DNA of 64,000 nucleotides from an uncultured Marinobacter sp. (lineage in GTDB: Bacteria; Pseudomonadota; Gammaproteobacteria; Pseudomonadales; Oleiphilaceae): contig NZ_CANLBK010000002.1 in assembly GCF_947488835.1 (NCBI RefSeq), forward strand, positions 186,001 to 250,000, given 5' to 3'. The position numbers and the translations under genes were made by a program. This document shows, in pieces, positions 31,170 through 40,008 of the stretch (positions within the stretch are counted from its first letter, which is position 1; the number at the start of each line of letters is the position of its first letter). The notes under the pieces were generated by a model that was not told where the DNA came from, did no database searches, and was given only the letters and a program-made list of their open reading frames with translations.

Positions 31170-31403
31170 TTATTCTTTACGTTTGCCCAGCTTTTCGTCC
31201 AGCGGGCTACGGCTGGTCAGCTCGTCCAGTGCGGCGGCAACCATATCATTGAGAATGTCGCTTTCGCTGCGGCCCGGGTAAAGCTCGGCCAGAGCTGAAA
31301 CCCTTGCAGCGTCGCCAAGAGGAAGCCTCAGACTGTATTCGTGAATGCGCTCTGTAGGCTCTTTCTTTTGCTCCCATTGCTTGGGTAGATCTGTGACTTT
31401 CAT
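31170..31403 (-). CDS. small hypothetical protein, paralogue of the convergent gene
   Basis: A 77-residue protein that lines up with the first two thirds of the protein at 30789-31133: both start MK(I/V).DL..W, have a basic/polar middle, then YP-x-(K/R)-S-x-x-D-(L/I)-L-x-D-(L/M) and an AALDEL-like helix. The spacing suggests an RHH-like DNA-binding or dimerisation unit, though no function is known. The two genes converge tail to tail. Ribosome-binding sequence AGGAGC lies just before the ATG. Confidence 0.7.
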   Translation of the reverse strand: MKVTDLPKQWEQKKEPTERIHEYSLRLPLGDAARVSALAELYPGRSESDILNDMVAAALDELTSRSPLDEKLGKRKE

Positions 31404-31500
31404 GGTCGCTCCTTAGGCACCTAAACGCCAATAGACTTTTCCGGTCGTTCCTTAGTATCGTTAGTTTACTTTGTCTCCGTCAATCCATAAGGACGCCAAT

Positions 31501-34146
31501 GTGACCGAGCTACACCCTGATCTCCGAGAAAATGTCCGTATGCTGGGCGAACTCCTGGGGCAGAGCATACAGCGCCACCCTGGCCGTGAATGTTATGACC
31601 TTATTGAAGAAATCCGGGCTGCTGCCAAATCGGATCGCCGGCAGGAAAGCGGCTCTGGTCAGCGCCTGGTCAGTCTTTTGGGCAAGTTGAGGGATGACGA
31701 GCTGTTGCCAGTCACCAGAGCGTTTAACCAGTTTCTCAACCTTGCGAACCTGGCTGAGCAGTACCACGGTATTCGCCGCAAGCGCGGGCACCAGTCTGAC
31801 CTTTTGGTTGAGCCTTTGGCGGGCGTGTTCGATCGGCTGAAAGCCAGCGGAGTGAGCGCCGAAGCATTGCATGAATGTGTAGCGGATATGCGCGTGGAGT
31901 TTGTGCTAACGGCGCATCCCACAGAAGTCGCGCGCCGCACACTGATTATGAAATACGATGAAATGTCGGATTGTTTGGCCAGGCTGGACCACGATGACTT
32001 GTTGCCTGCGGAACGAGATGCCATCACCGAGCGCTTGTCCCGGCTTGTGGCAGAAGCCTGGCATACCGATGAGATACGCCATGAGCGACCCACGGCAGTT
32101 GATGAAGCCAAGTGGGGGTTTGCGGTTATCGAAAACAGCCTTTGGCAAGCGTTGCCCCGGTTTCTTGCCGATCTTGATACGTCGCTTCAGGATGCAACGG
32201 GCAAAGGGCTACCATTGCAGGCAACGCCCGTGCGCATTGCGTCCTGGATGGGTGGCGACCGCGATGGCAACCCAAACGTTACGCACCAGGTAACCCAAAA
32301 AGTATTCCTGCTCGGGCGCTGGATGGCTGCAGATCTGTTTCTCCGCGACATCAAATCGCTGCGGGCTGAGCTTTCCATGTGGCAGGCGAATGATGAACTG
32401 CGTGGCCTTGCCGGCGATTCCCGGGAGCCCTACAGACATGTGCTGGCGGAACTTCGTGACCGGCTGATTAAAACCCGCGATTGGGCAGAGGCCTGCATTA
32501 ATGGTGAGCCTGCCAACAGCCATGGCATTCTTTTTGAAAATGAAGATCTCACGGCCCCGCTTGAGCTTTGTTATCGGTCAATGGCGGAGTGTGGGCTTGA
32601 GCACATAGCCAAAGGTGCCTTGCTGGATACCATTCGCCGCGCCCATACGTTCGGCTTGCCATTGATCCGTCTCGATATCCGTCAGGAAGCCACCCGGCAC
32701 GCGGAAGCGGTTGCCGAAATGGTGGAGTATCTTGGTTTGGGTGATTATCTTTCCTGGCCCGAAGAAGACCGGCAGGCCTTTCTGGTTCGGGAGCTGCAGG
32801 GGCGCCGCCCGCTGGTTCCCCGGAATTGGAAGCCTTCCGAACTGGTGCGCGAAGTTTTGAGCACTTGTGAGGTGGTTGCGCAGCAAACGCCGGAAGCGTT
32901 GGGCTCTTACGTTATCTCTATGGCGAGCAAGCCGTCTGACGTGTTGAGCGTTATTTTACTGCTGCGTGAATCCGGCATGAAATTCCCCATGCGTGTTGTG
33001 CCTTTGTTTGAAACACTGGACGACCTGCGGGGCGCGCCTGAAAGCATGGCCGCCTTGTACGAAGTGGAGTGGTATCGGGACTATTGCCAGGGGCGGCAGG
33101 AGGTCATGATTGGCTACTCGGATTCGTCCAAGGATGCCGGCCAGCTAATGGCGGCCTGGGCGCAATACCAGGCCCAGGAAAAGCTTACTCAGGTGGCAGG
33201 TCGTTACGGTGTGCACCTGACACTGTTCCATGGCCGTGGCGGTACCGTTGGCCGCGGCGGCGGCCCAGCCAACCGGGCGATTCTTTCCCAGCCTCCAGGG
33301 TCAGTAAATGGCAGCTTCCGCATAACGGAACAGGGCGAAATGATCCGGTTCAAGTTTGGCTTGCCCCAGCTTGCGGTGCAAAGCTTGACGCTATACACCA
33401 CAGCGGTGATCGAGGCGACTCTGGCACCACCGCCTGAGCCTGAAGATGCATGGCGAGACACCATGGACTGGCTGACGAAGCGTTCGCTCAAGGCTTACCG
33501 GGAAGTGGTTCGGGAAAACCCGGATTTTGTGCCTTATTTTCGCCAGGTAACCCCGGAGCAGGCGCTGGGGAAATTGGCGCTGGGTAGCCGCCCTGCGCGG
33601 CGTAAAGCCAGTGGCGGCGTGGAAAGCCTGCGGGCCATTCCCTGGATTTTTGCCTGGACTCAAATGCGGTTGATGTTGCCCAGTTGGCTGGGCAGTGACG
33701 TGGCGCTGGAAGAAGCAGCAAAAGAGGGGCGCTTGCCTGCCTTGCGTGAGATGATGCAGGGCTGGCCGTTTTTCCGCACCTATGTCGACATGCTTGAAAT
33801 GGTGCTGGCCAAGGCGGATCTGCGCATTGCCAGTTACTATGAGAAAACCCTGCTGGACGACGATAAGCTCAGAGCGCTCGGGGTAAGCTTGGGTGCACGG
33901 CTTGAGGGTTGCGTTCAGCGCCTGCTGGAGCTCAAGGAGCAGGATGAGCTGTTGGAAGACGAGCCGGTTTTTGCTCACTCGATGCGCGTGCGCAACCCCT
34001 ACACAGATCCATTGCATTATCTTCAGGCAGAGCTGCTGAGACGTGACCGGGAGAGTGAAGGTAAGGGCGAGGTTCCTGAGCTGGTAGTACGCGCGCTTAA
34101 GGTTACAATGGCGGGGATTTCCGCTGGAATGCGCAACACCGGCTAA
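31501..34146 (+). CDS. ppc: phosphoenolpyruvate carboxylase
   Basis: Fixes bicarbonate onto PEP to form oxaloacetate, replenishing the TCA cycle. Catalytic signatures are intact: LTAHPTEVARRTL with the catalytic His, GGDRDGNPNVT, FHGRGGTVGRGGGP and RAIPWIFAWTQ. The protein is 881 residues from GTG 31501, which is preceded by AAGGA at a good distance; the in-frame TTG at 31471 lacks a visible ribosome-binding site. A GGGGCC-TGAGT-GGCCCC hairpin lies just after the stop (34166-34182). Confidence 0.95.
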   Translation: MTELHPDLRENVRMLGELLGQSIQRHPGRECYDLIEEIRAAAKSDRRQESGSGQRLVSLLGKLRDDELLPVTRAFNQFLNLANLAEQYHGIRRKRGHQSDLLVEPLAGVFDRLKASGVSAEALHECVADMRVEFVLTAHPTEVARRTLIMKYDEMSDCLARLDHDDLLPAERDAITERLSRLVAEAWHTDEIRHERPTAVDEAKWGFAVIENSLWQALPRFLADLDTSLQDATGKGLPLQATPVRIASWMGGDRDGNPNVTHQVTQKVFLLGRWMAADLFLRDIKSLRAELSMWQANDELRGLAGDSREPYRHVLAELRDRLIKTRDWAEACINGEPANSHGILFENEDLTAPLELCYRSMAECGLEHIAKGALLDTIRRAHTFGLPLIRLDIRQEATRHAEAVAEMVEYLGLGDYLSWPEEDRQAFLVRELQGRRPLVPRNWKPSELVREVLSTCEVVAQQTPEALGSYVISMASKPSDVLSVILLLRESGMKFPMRVVPLFETLDDLRGAPESMAALYEVEWYRDYCQGRQEVMIGYSDSSKDAGQLMAAWAQYQAQEKLTQVAGRYGVHLTLFHGRGGTVGRGGGPANRAILSQPPGSVNGSFRITEQGEMIRFKFGLPQLAVQSLTLYTTAVIEATLAPPPEPEDAWRDTMDWLTKRSLKAYREVVRENPDFVPYFRQVTPEQALGKLALGSRPARRKASGGVESLRAIPWIFAWTQMRLMLPSWLGSDVALEEAAKEGRLPALREMMQGWPFFRTYVDMLEMVLAKADLRIASYYEKTLLDDDKLRALGVSLGARLEGCVQRLLELKEQDELLEDEPVFAHSMRVRNPYTDPLHYLQAELLRRDRESEGKGEVPELVVRALKVTMAGISAGMRNTG

Positions 34147-34165
34147 ATCGATCGGGAACGGATAT

Positions 34166-34182
34166 GGGGCCTGAGTGGCCCC
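34166..34182 (+). terminator. GC-rich hairpin after ppc
   Basis: GGGGCC and GGCCCC flank a five-base loop 19 bases after the ppc stop. No T-run follows, and the next gene's ribosome-binding site is about 14 bases away. It could be a weak terminator or affect translation of the downstream gene. Confidence 0.35.
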
Positions 34183-34208
34183 TGCCATAGATAACAGGAG
34201 TATTGTTT

Positions 34209-35582
34209 TTGGCTCTCGCAGCGCGACTGGAGCGTTTTTTTAATCAACAAGGTATAGCTTATCAGGAGCTGCCCATCGACCGGGCTACCAGCCTGGATGA
34301 AGCGGTATCTGCGTTGGGCGAATCCCGAATAAACGTCATTAAAGCAACACTGCTGATTGATATCAGCGGCATTGTTATGGCTGTGCATAAATACGACAGT
34401 TCGCTTGATACAGAGGCTCTGCGCCGATTGACGGGGCGCTATTTGCAACCCCTGACGGCGCAGCAGACCATACGACTGTTCGGTGATTGTGATCCCGGGT
34501 TTACCCCACCAATTGGCAATGCTTACGAGTTACCGGTGCTGCTGGATGAACGTATTGCACGGGCCGAGCGGGTGTTGTTTTCCAGTGGTACAGATCACTC
34601 CTTGGTGGAGTTGGATGGACCCTCGTTGCGTTTGGCTATGGCTGGTAGCCGGGAAGGGAATTTGGCTATTCGCGGGCCAGGCAATAACGGTGATCGGGAT
34701 GCGCTGACGCTGGCAGAAGTGGCCAGTAAACTGAAAAAGCTGTACCGCCTGCCGCCGATGCCGGCACTGGCATTGCGTATTCTGCGCCTGACCTCCGACA
34801 CCGAGGCCACGGCCCGGGAGTTGGCGGAGCTGATTGAATTTGACCCCAGCCTGACCGCACAGGTAATGCGCTATGCCCGGTCGGCCCTGTTCCATTACCC
34901 TGGCCAGATCAACTCTGTTCAGGATGCTGTAACACGTGTGCTCGGTTTTGACCGGGTTGCCCACATAGCACTGGGCATTGCTTCAGTGCGGGCATTCGAT
35001 GTGCCCAAGGCGGGCATTCTGGGCATGGATAATTTCTGGCGCCACTCGCTGTATTGCGCGTTCGTGGCCCAACGCATGGCGCCCCGCTGTGGTGCAGACA
35101 AAGGCTTAGCCTATTTGTGTGGTTTGTTGCATAACTTTGGCTTGTTACTGGTGGGGCACTTGTTCCCGGTGGAATTCAAAGAACTTAACAAGCTGCGGGA
35201 AGCCAATCCAGAAACCAGCATGCAGTCTTTGGAGCAACAGGTTTTCGGGCAGGGCAGTGAACAGGAAATTATATCGGTAGGCCACGGTGCCATTGGTGGC
35301 ATTCTGCACCGGCTTTGGGAATTGCCTGATCCGGTCATCAAAGCCGCAGGCGTGCACCAGCAGCCAGGCTACCAAGGCGAGCATCAAAACTACGTGATGA
35401 TGGTTCAACTGGCCAACGCGTTGCTGAAAGAGCGGGGCATTGGCGACGAGTTTAATTCAGATGATCTTCCCTCCTTGCTGCATGGCTTGGGGCTGGAGCC
35501 TGGATTCGTGGATGAGTTGAATGCCGAAATCGATCAGGTTGCCCCTGAACTGGATGCTCTGGCATCGTCACTCAACACCTGA
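34209..35582 (+). CDS. YbaK-like editing domain fused to an HDOD domain
   Basis: A 457-residue, two-part protein. Residues ~1-155 resemble the YbaK/ProX aminoacyl-tRNA deacylase fold: ...VIKATLLIDISGIVMAVH and, near the end, a GTDHSLVEL segment. Residues ~180-400 form an HDOD domain (LPPMPALALRILRL, IEFDPSLTAQVMRYARSALF, YLCGLLHNFGLLLVGH). YbaK proteins hydrolyse mischarged Cys-tRNA-Pro and similar; HDOD proteins are regulatory. How the two cooperate is not known. The start is a TTG: 34209 sits eight bases after GGAG, while 34203 is only two bases away. Confidence 0.8.
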   Translation: MALAARLERFFNQQGIAYQELPIDRATSLDEAVSALGESRINVIKATLLIDISGIVMAVHKYDSSLDTEALRRLTGRYLQPLTAQQTIRLFGDCDPGFTPPIGNAYELPVLLDERIARAERVLFSSGTDHSLVELDGPSLRLAMAGSREGNLAIRGPGNNGDRDALTLAEVASKLKKLYRLPPMPALALRILRLTSDTEATARELAELIEFDPSLTAQVMRYARSALFHYPGQINSVQDAVTRVLGFDRVAHIALGIASVRAFDVPKAGILGMDNFWRHSLYCAFVAQRMAPRCGADKGLAYLCGLLHNFGLLLVGHLFPVEFKELNKLREANPETSMQSLEQQVFGQGSEQEIISVGHGAIGGILHRLWELPDPVIKAAGVHQQPGYQGEHQNYVMMVQLANALLKERGIGDEFNSDDLPSLLHGLGLEPGFVDELNAEIDQVAPELDALASSLNT

Positions 35583-35664
35583 TAATGGTCTTCCGAGCCT
35601 CCGTTATACGTCCGTTTTCTGAAGATGATACGGAGGTCGACTTTCTCTGAAGTGCCTGACTTCG

Positions 35665-35670
35665 TATAAT
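35665..35670 (+). promoter_or_regulatory. candidate -10 element for adk
   Basis: TATAAT is a perfect -10 hexamer 114 bases before the adk ATG, within the 201-base gap after the YbaK-HDOD gene. A convincing -35 is not seen (TTTCTC-like at 17 bases). The rest of the gap shows no further feature. Confidence 0.4.
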
Positions 35671-35762
35671 GCGCGATCATCGAACTTGATCAACATAGGT
35701 TTCGACGGGAGAGGTTGTCGCAAAGGCACAGGTTTTTGCCACAGTTTTTCAAACTTTAATAA

Positions 35763-36437
<675 letters not shown>

Positions 36438-36470
36438 TCCATTGATGTTCTACCGAGGCCATTCACGCCT

Positions 36471-37169
36471 GTGAAACTTTTGGCACTGGACACCTCCTCA
36501 GAGGGCTGCTCTGCAGCCCTTTTTGTTGACGGTGAGGTTATCGAGAAGTTTGAGATTGCACCCAGAGGCCATACACGCCTTCTGATGCCAATGCTGCGAG
36601 AGTTATTGGCGGAGCAAGGGCTCAAACCCGCCAATCTCGATGCCCTGGCATTTGCCCGTGGCCCAGGATCCTTTACCGGAGTTCGTATCGCCACGGGTGT
36701 GGTTCAGGGCCTGGCATGGGGGCTTGACCTCCCGGTTGTGCCTGTATCTTCGCTTGAAACGGTTGCTCTTGGGGCTATTGAAACCCTCCAGATAAGTGAA
36801 GGCCAAGGCGTAGCTGTCGCCTTTGATGCCCGCATGAGCGAAGTCTATTGGGGCTGCTTCCTGAATCGTTCGGGCCTACCGGAGCTGGTGGGTGAGGAGC
36901 GAGTCTGTTCACCTTCGAAGGTTGCTCTGGAGCCCAGCGTTGTGGAATGGGCTGGCGCAGGCCAGGGTTGGGCTTTTCGCGACAAAATGCCCGCCGAGGT
37001 TTCAAACCTGATCACTGCGGTGGACGACTCTCTCGTTCCCCGGGCTGCCTGGGTAGCGCGCCTGGCCGCTTTGAAGTTCAGCCAGGGCTTGGTTGTGCCG
37101 GCAGAACAAGCGCAACCGGTGTACATCCGCGATGAAATCACCTGGAAGAAATTACCGGGTCGTGAGTAA
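36471..37169 (+). CDS. tsaB: tRNA threonylcarbamoyladenosine biosynthesis protein TsaB
   Basis: Scaffold subunit of the TsaBDE complex that makes t6A37 on ANN-decoding tRNAs. ASKHA-like fold with LALDTSSEGCSAALF at the N-terminus and the family motif FARGPGSFTGVRIATGVVQG. Length 232 is normal. The start is GTG 36471. It lies between adk and rsmJ with a 12-base gap to the latter. Confidence 0.95.
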   Translation: MKLLALDTSSEGCSAALFVDGEVIEKFEIAPRGHTRLLMPMLRELLAEQGLKPANLDALAFARGPGSFTGVRIATGVVQGLAWGLDLPVVPVSSLETVALGAIETLQISEGQGVAVAFDARMSEVYWGCFLNRSGLPELVGEERVCSPSKVALEPSVVEWAGAGQGWAFRDKMPAEVSNLITAVDDSLVPRAAWVARLAALKFSQGLVVPAEQAQPVYIRDEITWKKLPGRE

Positions 37170-37181
37170 GGTTTTTATCTG

Positions 37182-38021
37182 ATGGCACGCCCTAAGGCTT
37201 CAAGCACCTCCTCTGAAAACGAACTTATTCCTCTGGCAGTTGCCCGAAGCCCCCTGGGCGATGAGCACAAAGCCAAACTGCTCAGTTCTGAATTGTCCCT
37301 ACCTTACCTCGGTACTGTGCGCCCCAAAGACGTGCGGCATGCCAGTGCCTTGTTGTTTCTGGATGAGAACGGCTTGTGTCTCCAAGTGGCTGGGAAGGGT
37401 GCTCCAGGCCCTGTGAGAGCAGAGTTTGTAACCGGTAAAATGGGCTATCGTCGCGAGCATGGTGGCGGTGCAGGCCAGCTTGTTGCGCGCGCTGTCGGCT
37501 TGCAGAAAGCCAAAGCAGGCCTGCATGTTCTGGATGCCACGGCAGGTTTGGGCCAGGATGCGTTTGTACTGGCCAGCCTCGGTTGTCGGGTCAGCCTGTT
37601 CGAGCGCAACCCTGTGATTCATGCTTTGCTGGCGGATGGTTTGGCGAGGGCGGCTCTTAATATGGATTGCGCGCCCATTATCGCCCGAATGACTCTCAGG
37701 GCTGGCAGTAGCATTGACTGGTTGACCAGCGTCGAAGAGGCCTCTGAAGTGGCCGACGTTATCTATCTCGACCCCATGTTTCCCCACAGGGACAAATCTG
37801 CGCTGGTGAAGAAGGAAATGCAGGTGTTCCGAACGGTAGTAGGGGATGACGACGACTCAGAAGCTTTGTTGAACGCTGCACTCGCCACCGCAACCTATCG
37901 CGTGGTGGTTAAACGCCCACGCAAGGCACCGGCGATCCCCGGGCCTGAGCCGAGCACACGGGTAGAGGGCAAGAGTAGCCGTTACGATATCTATCCAATC
38001 CGAGCATTACCCTCACGCTAG
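37182..38021 (+). CDS. rsmJ: 16S rRNA (guanine-1516-N2)-methyltransferase
   Basis: SAM-dependent enzyme (YhiQ) that methylates G1516 in 16S rRNA. The Rossmann core is clear: [19 protein letters not shown] (motif I), [16 protein letters not shown], and the catalytic-loop-like [11 protein letters not shown]. Length 279 is slightly longer than E. coli RsmJ. It is the last core gene before the accessory cassette region; no terminator is obvious after its stop. Confidence 0.93.
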   Translation: MARPKASSTSSENELIPLAVARSPLGDEHKAKLLSSELSLPYLGTVRPKDVRHASALLFLDENGLCLQVAGKGAPGPVRAEFVTGKMGYRREHGGGAGQLVARAVGLQKAKAGLHVLDATAGLGQDAFVLASLGCRVSLFERNPVIHALLADGLARAALNMDCAPIIARMTLRAGSSIDWLTSVEEASEVADVIYLDPMFPHRDKSALVKKEMQVFRTVVGDDDDSEALLNAALATATYRVVVKRPRKAPAIPGPEPSTRVEGKSSRYDIYPIRALPSR

Positions 38022-38105
38022 CCCTCTAGTTTATCCTTTGCCCACTAGCGCTGTAGTTCCCATGATGTTCGAAGATCCGAATCTAACCAGCGCAGGCGCG
38101 CATAC

Positions 38106-38381
38106 TGCAGCAGTTATACGAACGCGTTCGCAAAACTCCACAACTCTCCAGAGAAAAGAACGTAACTATCTGATAGGGTTGGAAAGTTGGAGAAGGAAGG
38201 GTGGAGTTATACGCCCATGGTGGGAGCAGGAGTGGCTCGAAATAGGGCGTATAACTCCGGCGGTAGCCGTGATAATTGGTGCTCAAGATTCTGTTTTTAT
38301 TTGGAAAATCTTATTTTCTTGAGTGTGGTTGAATGAAGTTTTACGAATGAGTGATATACGAACTCGTTCGTATAATTAGCT
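38106..38381. repeat. nested inverted-repeat element before the cassette array (gene-free stretch 38022-38417)
   Basis: No credible gene lies between rsmJ and 38418. Instead there are two nested inverted repeats. The outer arms are GTTATACGAACGCGTTCG (38113-38130) and, inverted, CGAACTCGTTCGTATAAT (38359-38376), matching at 16 of 18 positions. The inner arms, GGAGTTATACGCCC (38203-38216) and GGGCGTATAACTCC (38245-38258), are perfect over 14 bases. All arms share the core GTTATACG, which resembles the attC R' box GTTATGC at the cassette boundaries. It could be a MITE-like insertion, a set of gene-less decayed cassettes, or a remnant of the array's leading end. A TATAAT at 38371-38376 lies in the outer right arm. 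Confidence 0.6.
38371..38376 (+). promoter_or_regulatory. candidate -10 element leading into the cassette array
   Basis: TATAAT sits six bases before the first cassette boundary (G at 38382) and 42 bases before the first cassette gene. The 17-18-base upstream hexamer (ATGAGT/TGAGTG) is a weak -35. It could serve the first cassettes as an integron Pc promoter would. Confidence 0.3.
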
Positions 38382-38417
38382 GTTATGCAGCGCTTATTAA
38401 CACAGGAGGTTGGCTCT

Positions 38418-38654
38418 ATGGATGACGAAATGCTGCCTCCATGGCTTCAATATCCGAAAATTCCGTTGGGGTCTATGGGTTGGCGTATGGGGCCTGGCGA
38501 AGAATACTGGTATGAGTTCGTCGACTGGTACTGCAGGCTTAATGCGGAAGAAAGAGAAAGGTACAAGGGGCGCTACCCCAAGCCTGAAAGTTGGAAGGTG
38601 TTTTGGCCATATATCCCTCAAAAGCTTGAGGCGTATCTTGGAACTGATGCATAA
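38418..38654 (+). CDS. cassette gene A: small Trp/Tyr-rich hypothetical protein
   Basis: A 78-residue soluble protein with nine Trp and seven Tyr (for example WYCRLNAEERERYKGRYP); no family is recognised. ATG 38418 has a perfect AGGAGG eight bases upstream, making it better than the in-frame ATG 38385, which overlaps the recombination box. The stop codon lies inside the R'' box of the following attC, as usual for cassette genes. Likely a self-contained cassette with its own ribosome-binding site. Confidence 0.7.
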   Translation: MDDEMLPPWLQYPKIPLGSMGWRMGPGEEYWYEFVDWYCRLNAEERERYKGRYPKPESWKVFWPYIPQKLEAYLGTDA

Positions 38655-38726
38655 CAAGCCGCTGTTGCCGGACAACGTTTCTACCGCTGCGCGGCTCCAA
38701 AATTGCCGCAAAGCTCCGCGTTATGC
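38649..38726 (+). other. attC site 1 (after cassette A)
   Basis: R'' GCATAAC (38649-38655) and R' GTTATGC (38720-38726) are perfectly complementary. Inner boxes GCTGTTGC and GCAAAGC pair with one extrahelical base, the hallmark that sets attC strand choice. The 78-base site is the best-formed in the array. Confidence 0.85.
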
Positions 38727-38741
38727 TCAAAAGGAAACCCG

Positions 38742-39137
38742 ATGCCTTATCGAATGAACCCCCAACAATATCAGTCTGTATTGGCACTTAGCAGTGCTGA
38801 TAGAAGCACTCATTTTGTCCGTAAGGTGGCTGATTGGCAGCAGCTATGGGCTGTGAAAAACGAAGAGGGTTGGTTAGTTCCAATTACCCCCGATAGTTTG
38901 GAGTATTTCCCTGTCTGGCCGCATTCGGAATATGCACAAAAAATCGCAGATGAGCATTTTCCGGGTCACCATGCTGTTGAAATCACCTTGGATGAATTTC
39001 TGTCGCATTGGCTGCCAACTTTCGAGCAGGACGATGTGAAGGTAGCCGTATTTCCAAACAAAGAGTGGGTTTTCTGGGTGATGGAACCTGCAGATTTGGC
39101 ACAATGCCTGGGGGATGAGCTGACCTTGTATGAGTAA
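38742..39137 (+). CDS. cassette gene B: DUF2750 family protein
   Basis: A 131-residue protein matching the DUF2750 pattern from memory: an N-terminal helix ending RSTHFVRKVADWQQLWAV, then GWLVPITPDS, a conserved WPHSEYA, DEFLSHWLP and VAVFPNKEW. DUF2750 proteins are small, soluble, of unknown function, and common in gammaproteobacterial accessory DNA. ATG 38742 is preceded by AAGGA; the earlier in-frame codon at 38703 lies within attC 1. Confidence 0.8.
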   Translation: MPYRMNPQQYQSVLALSSADRSTHFVRKVADWQQLWAVKNEEGWLVPITPDSLEYFPVWPHSEYAQKIADEHFPGHHAVEITLDEFLSHWLPTFEQDDVKVAVFPNKEWVFWVMEPADLAQCLGDELTLYE

Positions 39138-39138
39138 A

Positions 39139-39243
39139 GCATAACCAGTCATTCCAGTTCGTTCCGGCCCTTAAGGGCCTCCACCGGACGGCCTTTTCTC
39201 CGCTTCGCTGCGTAAAGGCCGCCGCTGAATATTGGCGTTATGA
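39139..39243 (+). other. attC site 2 (after cassette B)
   Basis: R'' GCATAAC (39139-39145) and R' GTTATGA (39237-39243) enclose a 105-base imperfect palindrome. Inner boxes ATTCCAG and CTGAAT pair with one extrahelical base. Further stems (GGCCCTTAAGGGCC; AGGCC/GGCCT) fill the centre. Confidence 0.8.
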
Positions 39244-39261
39244 CTACTAAGGAGAGGTAAG

Positions 39262-39585
39262 TTGGGTTTAGTTCTGAAATTAGCAATACTGATCTACTGC
39301 ATTCGCCATGTAATGAACACCGCTCGTCCGGGGCAGACAGCAGCAATTTACGCAGGTTCCTTTCTAGTCGTCGGCTTGGTGCTTGCTGTCATAGATGGGT
39401 TCTCGGCTCTGGTAGGCATTAGTCTCGGCATCACCCTCGTTTACGACCTGTTAACTGGTTTCATTTTTTTCTGGCTCATTGACCGATACCACGGTAATTC
39501 GCTCGCGTTTTACACCATCATTATCTTGGGCATCGCGGCCAGCCTTGGGATTAAATTTCTCATCGTCTTCGGGCTACAGTCATAA
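39262..39585 (+). CDS. cassette gene C: small membrane protein
   Basis: A 107-residue hydrophobic protein with three or four predicted transmembrane helices (around residues 30-50, 52-73, 80-105). No family is recognised. The start is TTG 39262 after GGAGAGG; no ATG is available in frame near the cassette start. The stop codon lies within the next attC R'' box. Function unknown; small membrane proteins are common integron cassette products. Confidence 0.65.
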   Translation: MGLVLKLAILIYCIRHVMNTARPGQTAAIYAGSFLVVGLVLAVIDGFSALVGISLGITLVYDLLTGFIFFWLIDRYHGNSLAFYTIIILGIAASLGIKFLIVFGLQS

Positions 39586-39712
39586 CCAGTAGTTGTAGTA
39601 CGTTCTGCACTTCCCCCACTTCAGTAGACACGCATCGATAACTCCGAAGAAGGAGAAGACCGATGGCCGCCGGACGCCACTGACGTGGCGCCACTGTGCT
39701 CAGGCGTTATGG
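39580..39712 (+). other. attC site 3 (after cassette C)
   Basis: R'' TCATAAC (39580-39586) and R' GTTATGG (39706-39712) bound a 133-base site, long but within the range of chromosomal-integron attC. It shares AACCAGT and GTTCTGCACTTCCCCCA with site 6. The inner L boxes pair poorly. Confidence 0.65.
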
Positions 39713-39714
39713 GG

Positions 39715-40008
39715 TTACAGGTGCTGTTCCACATCCATGCTGTTGTGAAGAATCCTTATTACAACGATATGGGATTCCGTACCAGTCCGGTAAAAGATGA
39801 CATGGCTACCCTGGCTGAATTTTTTGTACCCTGGCTTGATATCGTCCGCATCGCGGCCTATTTCAGGCTGACGAGAAAGCAGCTTGAAGGAATCATCAAG
39901 CTGCTTGAGGTATTTATCGCGTTGCCGCTTTCCCCATTTTTCATTGGTAAAGCGGCCAATATCAATTAGGTCTTTCCGGGCAACAACAGTGAGCAGATAT
40001 GGACGCAT
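39715..40008 (-). CDS. parE: cassette gene D2: ParE-family toxin
   Basis: A 97-residue RelE/ParE superfamily toxin: DLIDIGRFTNEKWGKRQRDKYLKQLDD, then LSRQPEIGRDADDIKPGYKKF, SHVIFYR and VVIRILHNSMD, all in family order. ParE toxins inhibit DNA gyrase. It follows the antitoxin with a TAATG one-base overlap and reads against the array, ending two bases past the attC 3 R' box. Confidence 0.88.
   Translation of the reverse strand: MRPYLLTVVARKDLIDIGRFTNEKWGKRQRDKYLKQLDDSFKLLSRQPEIGRDADDIKPGYKKFSQGSHVIFYRTGTESHIVVIRILHNSMDVEQHL

Noticed and set aside
38091-38119. ATCTAAC ... GTTATAC as an additional attC
   Set aside because: Only 15 bases separate the boxes, far too short for an attC stem, and no inner L boxes pair.
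38038-38322. 94-residue open frame before the cassette array
   Set aside because: It crosses both inverted-repeat pairs, lacks a ribosome-binding site and has no protein-like character; the repeats explain the sequence better.
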